Of a stretch of DNA of 64,000 bases, positions 38,167 to 47,903 are shown in pieces. The stretch comes from Synechococcales cyanobacterium C42_A2020_086 (lineage in GTDB: Bacteria > Cyanobacteriota > Cyanobacteriia > Elainellales > Elainellaceae). The translations under genes were made by a program, and so were the position numbers. The stretch is from NCBI GenBank assembly GCA_015272325.1, contig JACYLU010000033.1, positions 124,001-188,000 of the forward strand, written 5' to 3'. Position 1 is the first letter of the stretch, and each line of letters opens with the position of its first letter. Under the pieces are notes generated by a model. It was not told the DNA's origin. It searched no databases and worked only from the letters and a program-made list of their open reading frames with translations.

Positions 38167-41100
38167 CTAACTGGGATCGGGGCTAACCTTAAAGGCGCCG
38201 ACCGAAGCTTGCAACTCCTGAGCCACCGCGACGGTTTGCCGAATGGCCTGCGATACCTGCCGCGACGAGTCGGAGGTGCGCTCGGAGGTCTCGGCAATTT
38301 GCCGCATCAACCGCGAGACGGCGGCGGAGGTTTCTACCTGCGACACGGTAGCCTCGGAGATAGATTGCACCAGGGAATCGATCTGGCGAGAGACGCTGAG
38401 AATTTGCCCCAAGCTCTGCTTCGCTTCCTCAACGAGATGGGTGCCTTCGACCACTTGAGCCGTGCTTTGCTCCATCGCCTCCACGACTTGGCTGGTTTCC
38501 CGCTGAATGGCGGCGACGATTTTCTCGATTTCCTGGGTGGCAGACGCCGAGCGAGCGGCCAACTCGCCCACTTCTTCCGCCACAACTGCGAATCCCTGAC
38601 CTTCTTCTCCGGCGCGGGCGGCTTCAATGCCGGCATTAATTGCCAGCAGGTTGGTTTGCAGGGCAATCTGGTTGATTAGCGAGACCACCTTCGAGATCTG
38701 CTGCGACGACTCGCCGAGGCGCTTCACTTTCTTGGCGGTTTCGCCGATGGTTTCTCGCAGGGCGATGATGTTGTGGACGGTCAGTTCCATGGCTGTGCCG
38801 CCCGAAGCTGCCGTGGTGGAGGCTAGCCGCGCCACTTCCGCCGCCTGCTGGGCATTCTGAGCCACAACCTGAATTGATTGGGTCATGTGCTCTACGGAAT
38901 CTAGGGTTTGGGTGATTTCCTCAGCCTGTTTCAGAGCTTCATCGGCGAGGCGGCGCACGGCATCTTCGTTCTCGCCGAGGGCGCTATTCACCTGTGTTGC
39001 CGATTGCTTCACCTGGGTGACAATTTGCCGCAGGCTTTCAATGATCGAGTTGAAGAAGTCGGCAACGGTACCAATATCTCCGGCAGTAACGTCGGCTCTC
39101 ACGGTGAGATCACCGCGGGCCGCCCCCTCAACTTCGCTGAGCAGATCGATCAGCTGCAACTGCAGGGATTCTTTCTGGCGGCGCTGCTCTTCGGTTAAGG
39201 CTTCAGCGGCGAGTCGGGCTTCTTCTTGCTGGGCAATGAGTCTCACCTGCTCTAGGGCAAAGCCGAACTGAATAGTTACTTGCCGCATAAAGCTAAGGTC
39301 GCTTTCTTGCCAGGCGCGGGGACCCGAGCACTGATGGGCAATCAGCAGCCCGATCAGCTCATCTTTAACGACAATCGGAGCCACTAAGTTGGCCTTCACC
39401 TGGAAGGGAGAGAGCTGATTGAGGTGGCACTCGGTCAGCCCAGCGTCATAGATGTTTTCAGTAGCGCGAATGTAGCCTTGGCGATAGCGCTCCACAAACT
39501 GTTCGGCAAAGCAGGGGTCTTTGATTTTGGCGTTGAGAGCCGGCACCCAGCCCGGTTCAACATGCTCGGCGACTATGGTGCCTGCCCATTCGGAGTCAAA
39601 CGTATACACAATAACTCGATCGGCTGCCAGTGCCCGACAGACCTCCCGCACCACGAGATTAAATAGCTGGTCTTGGTGGGTCATTTTCTGCATCTGAGCG
39701 CCAATCAGATTCAGCTGGTGCTCGCGCTTAGAGGCGTTGTGTTGCTGCTGCAAGAGGTTAGCTTGCGCCAAGGCATAGCCAATTTGGACCGACAACTGCT
39801 GCATCAGTTCCACTTCTGAGGGATCCCAGACGCGAGGACCCGAGCACTGGTGAGCGCAGAGCAGCCCAGTTAGCCTATTGCCGACGAGAATTGGCGCGAT
39901 AATATTTGCCTGCACTTCGAGCTGTTCGAGCAGTTCGCAGTGGCACTGCGTCAAGTTGGCTTCTGATCGGTTCTCAATGGCAGAAATTTTGCCGGATCGG
40001 AATCGCTCTAGCAAGGCGGGGGTGAGGGGGTCGGAGATGGGCTGCCCCATGGCCTTGCGCCAGCCTTCGCCAACCGACTCTGCCGTGATCACGCCACTCT
40101 TGAAGTCGGAATTGAAGCGGTAGATCAAAACGCGATCGACATTGAGCAACTGGCGCACGCCGTCCACCGAGACGCTGAGAATTTCAGACTCATCTAGCGA
40201 GCGGCGGATCTGCAGGGTTACCTCCGTCAGCAGGTTGGCTCGTTCCAGGGCTTGCTGCTGCCGCCGAGCCTGCTCGTTGAGAATCGCCTCAGACCGGCTG
40301 ACGCTATTCGCTAATTCATTCAAGGTCAGCGCCAGTTCACCCACCTCATCCAGCGCCAGTACCTCAGCCCGTGCTTGGCGATCGCCTTGGGCATAGCGCT
40401 GAGCAACGCGCCGCAACTGTTCGATGGGGTAGGCAATTGTGCGACTGAGGGCACCTGCCAAGGCAATATCCGCGGCAAGAGCCAAGGCAGCGATCACGAG
40501 CTGCGCCAACAGTGTGCGCCGCAGCAGGGCATTCAAGGACGTTTCCGACGTACCCCGCACCAAAATCGCCACCGGCTCATTCTTGAAGTTGAGGACGGCT
40601 TGAGCAGCCATGGTGTAGGTTTGTCCCTCAATCGTGACTCGCCGCGTCACGGGCTGCCCCCTCAAGGCTACAGCTTGATCCAGCAGGGTGCTATTAGGCA
40701 GTGCCACATTGACGGCCGCCTGATTGAGATCGGACGTATCGCCGGCGTTCATGGAAGTTGCCAGAGTAAATTCGCCGTTGGGCTGTCGCTGATAGATGGC
40801 GCTATAGCCACTGCCAAAGGTGGCCAAGGTGTCTTTGACAATGGGCAGTTTATTATTCACAATGTCACCCGCGACCAGCACTCCAATCACAGCATTGGTA
40901 TCTGGATCTTGAACGGGTGTCACCACATAACGGATCAGGGCATCTTGGTTCGCGAAGCCTTGGGGCAGTGGTGGCTTTTCGTTGGCTAGCTCTCCAGCGC
41001 TCACAATAGCGCTCGTTTTCACCTGGCGAGGATTGGTCAATACGGTACCAACTAGCCCTTCAGGATCAAATTTTTCGCCAGCACGATTTGCATTGGCATT

Positions 41101-41613
41101 GGCAATAATCCGCAGATCGGTGCCCACCAGCGTCGCATATTCGATCTCCTGCGCTCTTGCTTCACTCGCCAAAATCGCGCTGATCTGCTCTCGCAGTCCT
41201 GGTGTAGGCTGTCGCCCACCGGTTGCCTCTCTGGCGACTTGAATCATCGCTGGATTTTCCGACTGCCCCCGGAAAGCAGAACCCATTTGGTTGATCTTGG
41301 TGTTGTACTGTAGCCCTGTGACCGCTACCTCCGATTTGGCTTGCAGCACGAGCTGATTGCGACCGCTAGACACAATCAGCCAAGATGCCACACCAACCAA
41401 ACCGACAACCGCGATCAGTTCTGAGACGAGCAGGGCGGTGAGCTGTTTGCGCCGAACGGGCAAATTATAAAACCACTGCTTGAGTCCTGGCTGGGGTGTT
41501 GAGAAATAGGAAGATGAAGCGAGCGATGGCACCACCCGTGTCTCAGGTGGTATGGGATCGACTGCCGAATGATGAACGGACGGAGTTGAGGTTTGGGGAG
41601 GTTGAATGGTCAT
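38167..41613 (-). CDS. Phototaxis MCP with two GAF domains, second a DXCF cyanobacteriochrome (PixJ-like)
   Basis: An 1148-residue methyl-accepting receptor. Membrane segments lie near 56-82 and 366-390, with a periplasmic sensor region between; HAMP (390-445); GAF1 (465-620); GAF2 (635-800); a second HAMP-like segment (825-875); and a signalling domain (880-1148) with the hairpin [22 protein letters not shown] near 993. GAF2 has DPCF (699-702, Cys701) and ECH (Cys729), the two cysteines of DXCF-type cyanobacteriochromes, which bind phycoviolobilin and usually sense blue/green light. GAF1 has a CH pair (Cys557) but DPLT instead of DPCF. It is thus a strong candidate for the light receptor of this operon. 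Confidence 0.92.
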   Translation of the reverse strand: MTIQPPQTSTPSVHHSAVDPIPPETRVVPSLASSSYFSTPQPGLKQWFYNLPVRRKQLTALLVSELIAVVGLVGVASWLIVSSGRNQLVLQAKSEVAVTGLQYNTKINQMGSAFRGQSENPAMIQVAREATGGRQPTPGLREQISAILASEARAQEIEYATLVGTDLRIIANANANRAGEKFDPEGLVGTVLTNPRQVKTSAIVSAGELANEKPPLPQGFANQDALIRYVVTPVQDPDTNAVIGVLVAGDIVNNKLPIVKDTLATFGSGYSAIYQRQPNGEFTLATSMNAGDTSDLNQAAVNVALPNSTLLDQAVALRGQPVTRRVTIEGQTYTMAAQAVLNFKNEPVAILVRGTSETSLNALLRRTLLAQLVIAALALAADIALAGALSRTIAYPIEQLRRVAQRYAQGDRQARAEVLALDEVGELALTLNELANSVSRSEAILNEQARRQQQALERANLLTEVTLQIRRSLDESEILSVSVDGVRQLLNVDRVLIYRFNSDFKSGVITAESVGEGWRKAMGQPISDPLTPALLERFRSGKISAIENRSEANLTQCHCELLEQLEVQANIIAPILVGNRLTGLLCAHQCSGPRVWDPSEVELMQQLSVQIGYALAQANLLQQQHNASKREHQLNLIGAQMQKMTHQDQLFNLVVREVCRALAADRVIVYTFDSEWAGTIVAEHVEPGWVPALNAKIKDPCFAEQFVERYRQGYIRATENIYDAGLTECHLNQLSPFQVKANLVAPIVVKDELIGLLIAHQCSGPRAWQESDLSFMRQVTIQFGFALEQVRLIAQQEEARLAAEALTEEQRRQKESLQLQLIDLLSEVEGAARGDLTVRADVTAGDIGTVADFFNSIIESLRQIVTQVKQSATQVNSALGENEDAVRRLADEALKQAEEITQTLDSVEHMTQSIQVVAQNAQQAAEVARLASTTAASGGTAMELTVHNIIALRETIGETAKKVKRLGESSQQISKVVSLINQIALQTNLLAINAGIEAARAGEEGQGFAVVAEEVGELAARSASATQEIEKIVAAIQRETSQVVEAMEQSTAQVVEGTHLVEEAKQSLGQILSVSRQIDSLVQSISEATVSQVETSAAVSRLMRQIAETSERTSDSSRQVSQAIRQTVAVAQELQASVGAFKVSPDPS

Positions 41614-41874
41614 GGAGATACCTTCGGCGTAGGTCGGAGATCAGGCTATAACAAGGCGAGAAACGATGAAAGAATGATATCTAGGAAATTCAAATAGACC
41701 GTGAATCAAGTAATAATGCATTAATTTCATCACTCATTGACAGTCAGTCCGTTAATTATCGTTAGAACATCACTAGGATGGTGAAGAGTAATATGTGATG
41801 AACGATACAATGCAGTCTTACAATCTTTTTAGGTCTAATCTCTCTAATAGTCTTGCTAACAACAGTCTTACCAA

Positions 41875-42399
41875 CTAGGAGCCGGTTGAAAATTGTAGAT
41901 TGCGTAGCAGGGGAGATTGGACAATGGCTTCTGCATCGAGCACTAAGACGATTTCTTGTTTTTCCTCTTGGTGCTGCAACGCACACCCGCGCAAGTAGGG
42001 CACTAGCGAACTGCTGATCTGCCCAACCGGCGGCTGGATTGCCTCTGGAGCCAAGCGAACGATGCCTTCTACCTGCTGCACTGCTAGCCCTAGGGATACG
42101 GCACCCACTTGAATCAGCACAAGCGTATACTGCTGAGCATTCAAATCTAGGAGAGCTAGACCCAGAATTTGGGCCAGATCCAGCACCCACAGCACGCGAC
42201 TGCGGCGATTGATTAAACCCAACAAAGGAGCCGGCACATTCGGCATGGGAGTGAGGCGACGGGCCGGCAAAATTAAAGCCTCTTGCACGCACTGCATCGA
42301 AAAAACCGCCGGCGTCTGATGCCCGAGTCGAAACTTGAGGTGGGCATCTCCGGTTGCCGGACGCTGAGAAGACAAAGCGAGGGTCAAAGGTGTATCCAT
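41875..42399 (-). CDS. CheW coupling protein (PixI-like)
   Basis: A 174-residue CheW-domain protein. LKFRLGHQTPAVFSMQCVQEAL is the first subdomain; LGLINRRSRVLWVLDLAQILGL and YTLVLIQVGAVSLGLAVQQVEGI follow. These match the compact PixI/PilI-type adaptor that joins receptor to kinase. It begins 4 bp after the CheY gene stop and is followed by 261 bp before the MCP, where a secondary promoter could lie. Confidence 0.9.
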   Translation of the reverse strand: MDTPLTLALSSQRPATGDAHLKFRLGHQTPAVFSMQCVQEALILPARRLTPMPNVPAPLLGLINRRSRVLWVLDLAQILGLALLDLNAQQYTLVLIQVGAVSLGLAVQQVEGIVRLAPEAIQPPVGQISSSLVPYLRGCALQHQEEKQEIVLVLDAEAIVQSPLLRNLQFSTGS

Positions 42400-42403
42400 A
42401 GGC

Positions 42404-42781
42404 TCAGTTCACCACCGATTTGATCACGCGAATGAGCTGTTCCCGAGTGAAAGGTTTTGTGATGTAAGCATCTGCGCCCTGTTTCATTCCCCATAACCGA
42501 TCAATTTCCTGATTCTTAGAGGTGCAAATCACGATGGGGACCTTTTCTGTATTAGGGTGATTTTTTAAGCTGCGGCAGAGTTCAAATCCACTCATACCTG
42601 GCATCACGATGTCCGTGACAATAACATCGGGTTTCTGAGCAATGGCGATGTGAAGTGCCTCCTTGCCGCTGCCAGCATTGATTACCAAATAGCCACTTTC
42701 GCGCAGATAATAGCTCATTAGCTCCATCTCTGATGGAGTGTCTTCCACAATGAGAATCGTGCGCATGAGAGTTGCATCCAT
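42404..42781 (-). CDS. CheY-like response regulator (PixH/PilH-like)
   Basis: A 125-residue single-domain receiver. ILIVEDTPSEM carries the acidic pocket, and the phospho-acceptor Asp is in VIVTDIVMPGMSGFE. The conserved Thr/Ser and Lys are in VICTSK and ITKPFTREQL. No output domain. In pix/pil operons this regulator feeds back on the pilus system. A methionine four codons in (MRTILIV) is an alternative start. It lies 383 bp after the PatA-type gene. Confidence 0.93.
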   Translation of the reverse strand: MDATLMRTILIVEDTPSEMELMSYYLRESGYLVINAGSGKEALHIAIAQKPDVIVTDIVMPGMSGFELCRSLKNHPNTEKVPIVICTSKNQEIDRLWGMKQGADAYITKPFTREQLIRVIKSVVN

Positions 42782-43164
42782 CCTGAGGTTCCTTCGTAAA
42801 CGTTAGTATTGCATGGTATATAGGCTGCTAACGCAATCTCCAATTTAGCTTTCATAAGTCAATGATTGAGCAAAGCAAATTTGGTAGAGAGGTTAGAGGA
42901 CGATAGGCAAGGGTACAGATAGCGTGCACAGAGCGGTAAGTGAAATGAGGTAGAGAACTAATGGAGACTGAAGAAAGGTACGGAGAAGCACTACAGAGAA
43001 ACACAGTCGTCACTGGATTTCCGAAACTCATTGCATAGATAATGCGGTTAACGCTGTTGTTGAACACTCTCCATCAGGTTATGCTCTATTAGGTCATTCT
43101 TCATCTTCGCAGCGAGCGCAAATCGCTTGCGGATTGCAGCGATATCGGATGGCTTTAGACCACT
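42782..43164. other. 383-bp gap inside the chemotaxis operon
   Basis: Between the PatA-type gene and cheY. No credible gene; some A/T-rich stretches could hold an internal promoter. Nothing else is seen. Confidence 0.4.
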
Positions 43165-44256
43165 TTAGACCAAGTGTTTAAACACCATCTTGATCAGATC
43201 GGATTGGGTAAAGGGTTTAGTGAGATAGCCGGAGGCACCCACGAGTTTGGCTTTAGCACGATCAATAAATCCGGTGTTGCCTGTCACCATGATAATCGGC
43301 GTATTGCGAAAACTCGGGTGTTTACGCAGCAGCGAACATAGCTCGTAACCATCTAGACTAGGCATGGTCACATCGAGCAGAATCAGGTCGGGTTTGCTGC
43401 GGATGATCTGCATCAATGCCTTCACCGGATCGCTAATCAACACGATGGAGAAGCTCTTGTCATCTAGGAACGCATTGATGGCTTGCAGCACGGTGGGGCT
43501 GTCATCAATGCAGGCAATCGTGTAGTTGGTTTTGTGCGTGGGTAGAGCTGGTTGACCGACTTTAGCCGCAGTTTGGATTGCCCCAGTTGTGCGAGGAGTG
43601 TCTTGAGGAGCAGGTTGAGGGTTGTCGGTGGCGGGCTTTTCGTCTTCAGGTTTGGTGTAGTTGCCGTTGCGCTGTACAAGGTTGTAGCGCTCAATAGGCG
43701 TACTGGCAAGCGGTTTAGCCGACTGTCGACGCTGTAAATGGTTTTGGCAATCTTCGGCTAGAGTTCGCAGGTCGAGATGGCACAGCTTTGGCAGATCGGG
43801 GAAAACAGGCTGCTCGATCAGCTCAGAACTGCCGTTTTGCAGCAGCAAGAAGGATTCCAACACCTCGGAGGCTAAGCCTTCAATGAGGGCTGCGGCTTGT
43901 TCTGGTCTGAGGTGCTGTTGTTCGACGAGCCAGCAGATGGCTTCATAGTCGCGTCCGGCCAGGGGCTGCTCTTCAGCGGAGGTTTCAAACAGCAGGCGCA
44001 GTTGAACCCGCACAGCACTGACCAAGCTAGGGGCTTGAATACTAAAGCGACGCAGATGCCGATCGAGCCGCCCAAAGGGGTCGATCGAATTGGAGGCGTA
44101 GAGCAGCTTTCCTTGTTCAAGATAGAGCAACCAGGAGTCTGTTCCATTCGATACCTGTAAACAGCCGCTCGCTTCACGACTAGTCAGCTGCGCCAGCAAG
44201 CTGAGGGGGTGGAGGGTTTGAAAAGGTTTGAAGGTACCCATAGAAAGTGTGTTCAT
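43165..44256 (-). CDS. PatA-type response regulator (PixG/PilG-like)
   Basis: A 363-residue protein. The N-terminal half (about 10-190) is the DUF4388/PatA-N region (ASGCLQVSNGTDSWLLYLEQG). After a Pro/Thr-rich linker (205-240) comes a receiver with IACIDDSPTVLQAI and the phospho-acceptor Asp in LLDVTMPSLDGYE, ending in LTKPFTQSDLIK. This is the usual first gene of cyanobacterial pix/pil operons. Order here (PatA-type, CheY, CheW, MCP, CheA) equals pixG-H-I-J-L of Synechocystis. It probably carries the operon's promoter upstream at 44257 and beyond. Confidence 0.9.
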   Translation of the reverse strand: MNTLSMGTFKPFQTLHPLSLLAQLTSREASGCLQVSNGTDSWLLYLEQGKLLYASNSIDPFGRLDRHLRRFSIQAPSLVSAVRVQLRLLFETSAEEQPLAGRDYEAICWLVEQQHLRPEQAAALIEGLASEVLESFLLLQNGSSELIEQPVFPDLPKLCHLDLRTLAEDCQNHLQRRQSAKPLASTPIERYNLVQRNGNYTKPEDEKPATDNPQPAPQDTPRTTGAIQTAAKVGQPALPTHKTNYTIACIDDSPTVLQAINAFLDDKSFSIVLISDPVKALMQIIRSKPDLILLDVTMPSLDGYELCSLLRKHPSFRNTPIIMVTGNTGFIDRAKAKLVGASGYLTKPFTQSDLIKMVFKHLV

Positions 44257-45278
44257 GTAGTGCTCCGGTTCGGTTCAAGAAAACAGAGTGAGAACAGCCT
44301 CTAGCCTCAAAATGCGTCCGCTTTCTAGATGGACCATGCAGCCGAACACTCAGTAGATATCGCTCGTAGACTTTAATGAGGGATAGCAACCAGTGGGCTT
44401 AATGAATAGATCGGGATGGAGGAGCCTGAACAATTAGCAGCATGAGATCTGCGTCAAATCCCGAATTCAATCTGTACATCTAAAACTGAGATGGTAACTC
44501 TGAGGTAGATGCGTTTCACACTTCAACTGCAAAGCAACCTGAGACTAAGCTGCTCTAAATAGCTGCTCTAAATAGGTTGCTTTCAGCGAGTCGCTCAGCA
44601 TCGTGTCTCATATTGGACAGACTAGCCAAGCGGAAGCAAGAAACGTTGGTAGATGATGACCTGAGACACTGAATCGATTTCGTACTAGCTCTGGGCTTAA
44701 ACAGCAGAGCGCTTGATTGAATTGAGCGTTCGGCTGTTGATTGATCCAGTTAATTTGCCCAGTTATTTGTCTAGTTAATGTGCCCGATTGACTTACCCAA
44801 TTGATTTACCCAACCGTTGAGCCATGATCTAAGGGTGTGATCAATTTATAGTTGTTCGCGAAAAAACTGTGAGTAGTGCATTCCCTGCTGGTTGGGAAAC
44901 GTCGGCAATGGGTTAGATGATTCGACTCGTAATACCGTTATCCATTAGACTACCAGATTCCTTCGACAAGTGATGAATAATTCATTAAAGATCTGCCCTA
45001 AAAGCATAAAGCTGAGATGAGCTTCTGAACCTGATTCTGAACTGTTCTATCAACATAATGACTGCTCCTGAAATCAGCGTCTGGCTTCCCTTTCCGCCTA
45101 TATTCCTACTTAGGATTATCCTAAAAATTTAGTGATAATTGCTACTTTATTGTTTCGATTTTCTCTGCAAAATTTCGTGGTTTTTCACCGAATTTACTGA
45201 GCTAATTGAATAGCTAGTAGCAAATAACACCAATGGTCTGCACCCTAATTTACGCCTGCTCATTCCTCATTGCCATCC
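44257..45278. other. 1-kb intergenic region between phototaxis operon and bcsA
   Basis: This holds the promoter and leader of the chemotaxis operon and the 3' flank of bcsA. No open frame of interest. It contains a 13-bp tandem duplication (44548-44573) and a degenerate run of TTAATTTGCCCAG-like units around 44744-44815. A non-coding RNA is possible but nothing specific is seen. Confidence 0.5.
44548..44573. repeat. Tandem duplication, 2 x 13 bp
   Basis: AGCTGCTCTAAAT occurs twice in perfect tandem in the leader region of the chemotaxis operon. Confidence 0.88.
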
Positions 45279-47903
45279 TTATGCCAACGATCGCAGTAAT
45301 CGTTTGATCTTGCCGCGCTGTTGTCGATCGAGCGGTTCAGGGAAGCTGAGTTCCATCGCAACACGCTTCATCGGGCGTGAGCCGAGGGGCAAGTCCTCGT
45401 CAATGCAGTAAGACAGCACCTCCACGGTTTGCACCTGCGCTAGGAGGCTTTGGGGGTCTGGATCGGTTGCGTAGCGACTGATCAGCAGAGCCAAAGTCGG
45501 CTGGCTGTATTGCAACGGTTCCAACTCATCCGCTGCTTCACCCACAATTTCTAGGCGAATATCGTGCATCCCCATGTCGGTCACTTTCGCTGTGTAGGAG
45601 TTATTTTCCCATTCCTCCCAATACAAGTGAGCCAAGGCATGCACCTTTTTGCGGACTTTCACGCCAATTTCGGGACGGAACTCCTGGAAGGCGCGATATA
45701 GGCTGGTGGCAATAAACTTTAGCGACTCGAACGGCCTGTCGGTTTCCTCACGTCGCTGGGAATACCATTCCTGAACATCAGAGTAGATCACCACCGCCAA
45801 ATCGTCGAGCTGAGTGCGACTAGGATTGATAAAATCTACAGCCAGCAGCGTTTGCAGCTTGCGGGTAGCAATGCCGCGCACAATCCGGGCATCGAGCAGC
45901 ACTCGCGCTCCGTAATCGCCGACTAGCTCCAAGCGGACTTCGTCTGGAATATTAGGCCAAACATCGAGCAGGATCTGCACGCCGGTCTCACTAATATTGG
46001 TGGTGGTGCCGCTCCAGCTTCGTCCTTCACTATGGATGATGGCCGTCAAGTGGCGCGGCATGCGGTGGGCCCGTCGCAACTGAGGCTGCTCAAACGCCAC
46101 GAGGCAGGCAGCCAGCACCAGCAGCAGATTAAACAAACACCATAGCGTGTTGATCAGCACGGCTTGGGTTTCCAGTGGACTAATGATCAGCCAGAAGGGC
46201 ACCGCCAGCAGGGAAACTGCCGTTACTACCCCCAGAATCACCAAGTAGCGAATCGAGTCGAGATCAAAACGCCGCCGATCGACCGTTTGCCCTTTGCTAG
46301 TAACGTTAAATGATCCCAATTTAGGGTTAATCAACGCCAGTAGCGTCACGATGCCTGCTTGAAACGACATCGCAAATTCGTAGATTTCGTTCCAAAACGA
46401 GAACCGCACATGCTTGTAGGGAATGTGATTCGTCTGCATCGACAAAACAATGTGAGGCAAGGCATAGGATAGAGTTTCCACACCCAGACCTTTCACTGAG
46501 TTAATCCCAAACAACAGAAAGAACGTAGGCGCAACAGCATACATTAAACGAGGAAAGCCAAAGAAAAAATGAGATGTGGCGCTAAAGTAGCAGAGCCGCT
46601 GTGAAAATCGCAGCTTTAGTTTGCGGTTAAACAATGGATTTTCCAAGCGCAGAATCTGTGCCATGCCACGTGCCCAGCGCACCTGCTGCCCCACATAGGA
46701 CGAGAAGGTTTCGGGAGCTAATCCAGCCACCATAATTTTGTCGTAGTAGACGCTTTTGTACCCCAGAGAGTGCAGCCGCAGCGAGGTGTGGCAATCTTCA
46801 GTCACCGTTTCGGTGGCGATGCCGCCCACATTCAGAATATAGTCACGCCGGATCACTGCTGCCGAACCGCAGAAGAAGGCTGCGTTCCAGTAGTCATTGC
46901 CTCTTTGCAGCACCTTGTAGAAGAGTTCGTTGCCAACGGGCACCCGCCCCCGCGTCAGCAGGTTGCGCTCGAAGGGATCAGGATTATAGAACCAGTGCGG
47001 CGTTTGTACCAGTGCCACCTTATCATCGTAGAAAAAGCCAACGGTTTCTTTGAGAAAACTGCGAATAGGAATGTGATCACAATCAAGAATCAGCACCAAA
47101 TCGCCGTGGGTGCGGTGCAGTGCGGTGTTGATATTGCCCGCCTTAGCGTGATCGTTATTGTCGCGGGTGAGCAGCGTGCAGCCTAGTTCTTCACACATCT
47201 GCCGCAGCAGTTCTCGTCGCACGCGATACTGTTCAGCGCGGCCATCATCGAGGATGTAAACCTGTTTTTTATGAACAGGATAATCGATCGCCAAGGCCCC
47301 CAATGCTGTTTTGCGGACAATCTCTACATCTTCGTTGTAGGTGGGGATGTAAATATCAACGCTGAACCACTGGTCCTGGGGAATATCTGAGAAATCAATC
47401 GGGCGTCGGTCGCGAAATTTCACTGTTTGGAAGTAGGCAAGGAACAGGGTTCCTACGCCATATAGCTCTGCTGAAAACAGCAGCAGTGAAAAGATGCCGT
47501 CAATCCAGTTGTCTAGGTTGAGGGTATAGCTAGCGCGATAGTAAAGATACCGTAGTGTAGTCAGTCCGCTTAAAGAAAGAATACATAAATGGAGATATTC
47601 ACTGACTCGATGATCGGATTGCTTTTCCTCAAGATGCAGCATCATTCGTCCGATCAAGATAACCACAATACCGACGATCGACTGCTGCCACAGGTTAGGA
47701 CGCAGCGTGATCAGCGGCATGAAGAACAGCAGCAGCGAGCAGAATAAGAGAACGACTTGCCACTGGCTCAACCATCGCAGAATCCGGTCGAAGGTTTGGG
47801 GAACACCATCAACCAAGAGATGGGACAGAAACGCGCCCAAGCGATCAAATCGCTCCTGCGCGCGATGCAGCCAAGGACGCTGATTGGAAGTGGAAGACCG
47901 CAT
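45279..47903 (-). CDS. bcsA: Cellulose synthase catalytic subunit with PilZ domain
   Basis: An 874-residue inner-membrane GT2 synthase polymerising beta-1,4-glucan from UDP-glucose. Catalytic motifs are all present: DDGR (219-222), DCD (274-276), TED (368-370) and QQVRW (406-410). Two hydrophobic segments precede the catalytic domain and a group follows. The PilZ domain (about 610-720) has RRAHRMPRH with the Arg pair and NISETG (636-641), which together bind c-di-GMP and relieve autoinhibition. It is followed by about 150 residues not recognised. The start ATG directly abuts the bcsB stop (TAAATG). Activity should therefore depend on c-di-GMP. Confidence 0.95.
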   Translation of the reverse strand: MRSSTSNQRPWLHRAQERFDRLGAFLSHLLVDGVPQTFDRILRWLSQWQVVLLFCSLLLFFMPLITLRPNLWQQSIVGIVVILIGRMMLHLEEKQSDHRVSEYLHLCILSLSGLTTLRYLYYRASYTLNLDNWIDGIFSLLLFSAELYGVGTLFLAYFQTVKFRDRRPIDFSDIPQDQWFSVDIYIPTYNEDVEIVRKTALGALAIDYPVHKKQVYILDDGRAEQYRVRRELLRQMCEELGCTLLTRDNNDHAKAGNINTALHRTHGDLVLILDCDHIPIRSFLKETVGFFYDDKVALVQTPHWFYNPDPFERNLLTRGRVPVGNELFYKVLQRGNDYWNAAFFCGSAAVIRRDYILNVGGIATETVTEDCHTSLRLHSLGYKSVYYDKIMVAGLAPETFSSYVGQQVRWARGMAQILRLENPLFNRKLKLRFSQRLCYFSATSHFFFGFPRLMYAVAPTFFLLFGINSVKGLGVETLSYALPHIVLSMQTNHIPYKHVRFSFWNEIYEFAMSFQAGIVTLLALINPKLGSFNVTSKGQTVDRRRFDLDSIRYLVILGVVTAVSLLAVPFWLIISPLETQAVLINTLWCLFNLLLVLAACLVAFEQPQLRRAHRMPRHLTAIIHSEGRSWSGTTTNISETGVQILLDVWPNIPDEVRLELVGDYGARVLLDARIVRGIATRKLQTLLAVDFINPSRTQLDDLAVVIYSDVQEWYSQRREETDRPFESLKFIATSLYRAFQEFRPEIGVKVRKKVHALAHLYWEEWENNSYTAKVTDMGMHDIRLEIVGEAADELEPLQYSQPTLALLISRYATDPDPQSLLAQVQTVEVLSYCIDEDLPLGSRPMKRVAMELSFPEPLDRQQRGKIKRLLRSLA

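Noticed and set aside
44744..44815. Degenerate TTAATTTGCCCAG-like iterations as a regulatory array
   Set aside because: Copies differ too much in sequence and spacing to claim more than decayed tandem repeats.
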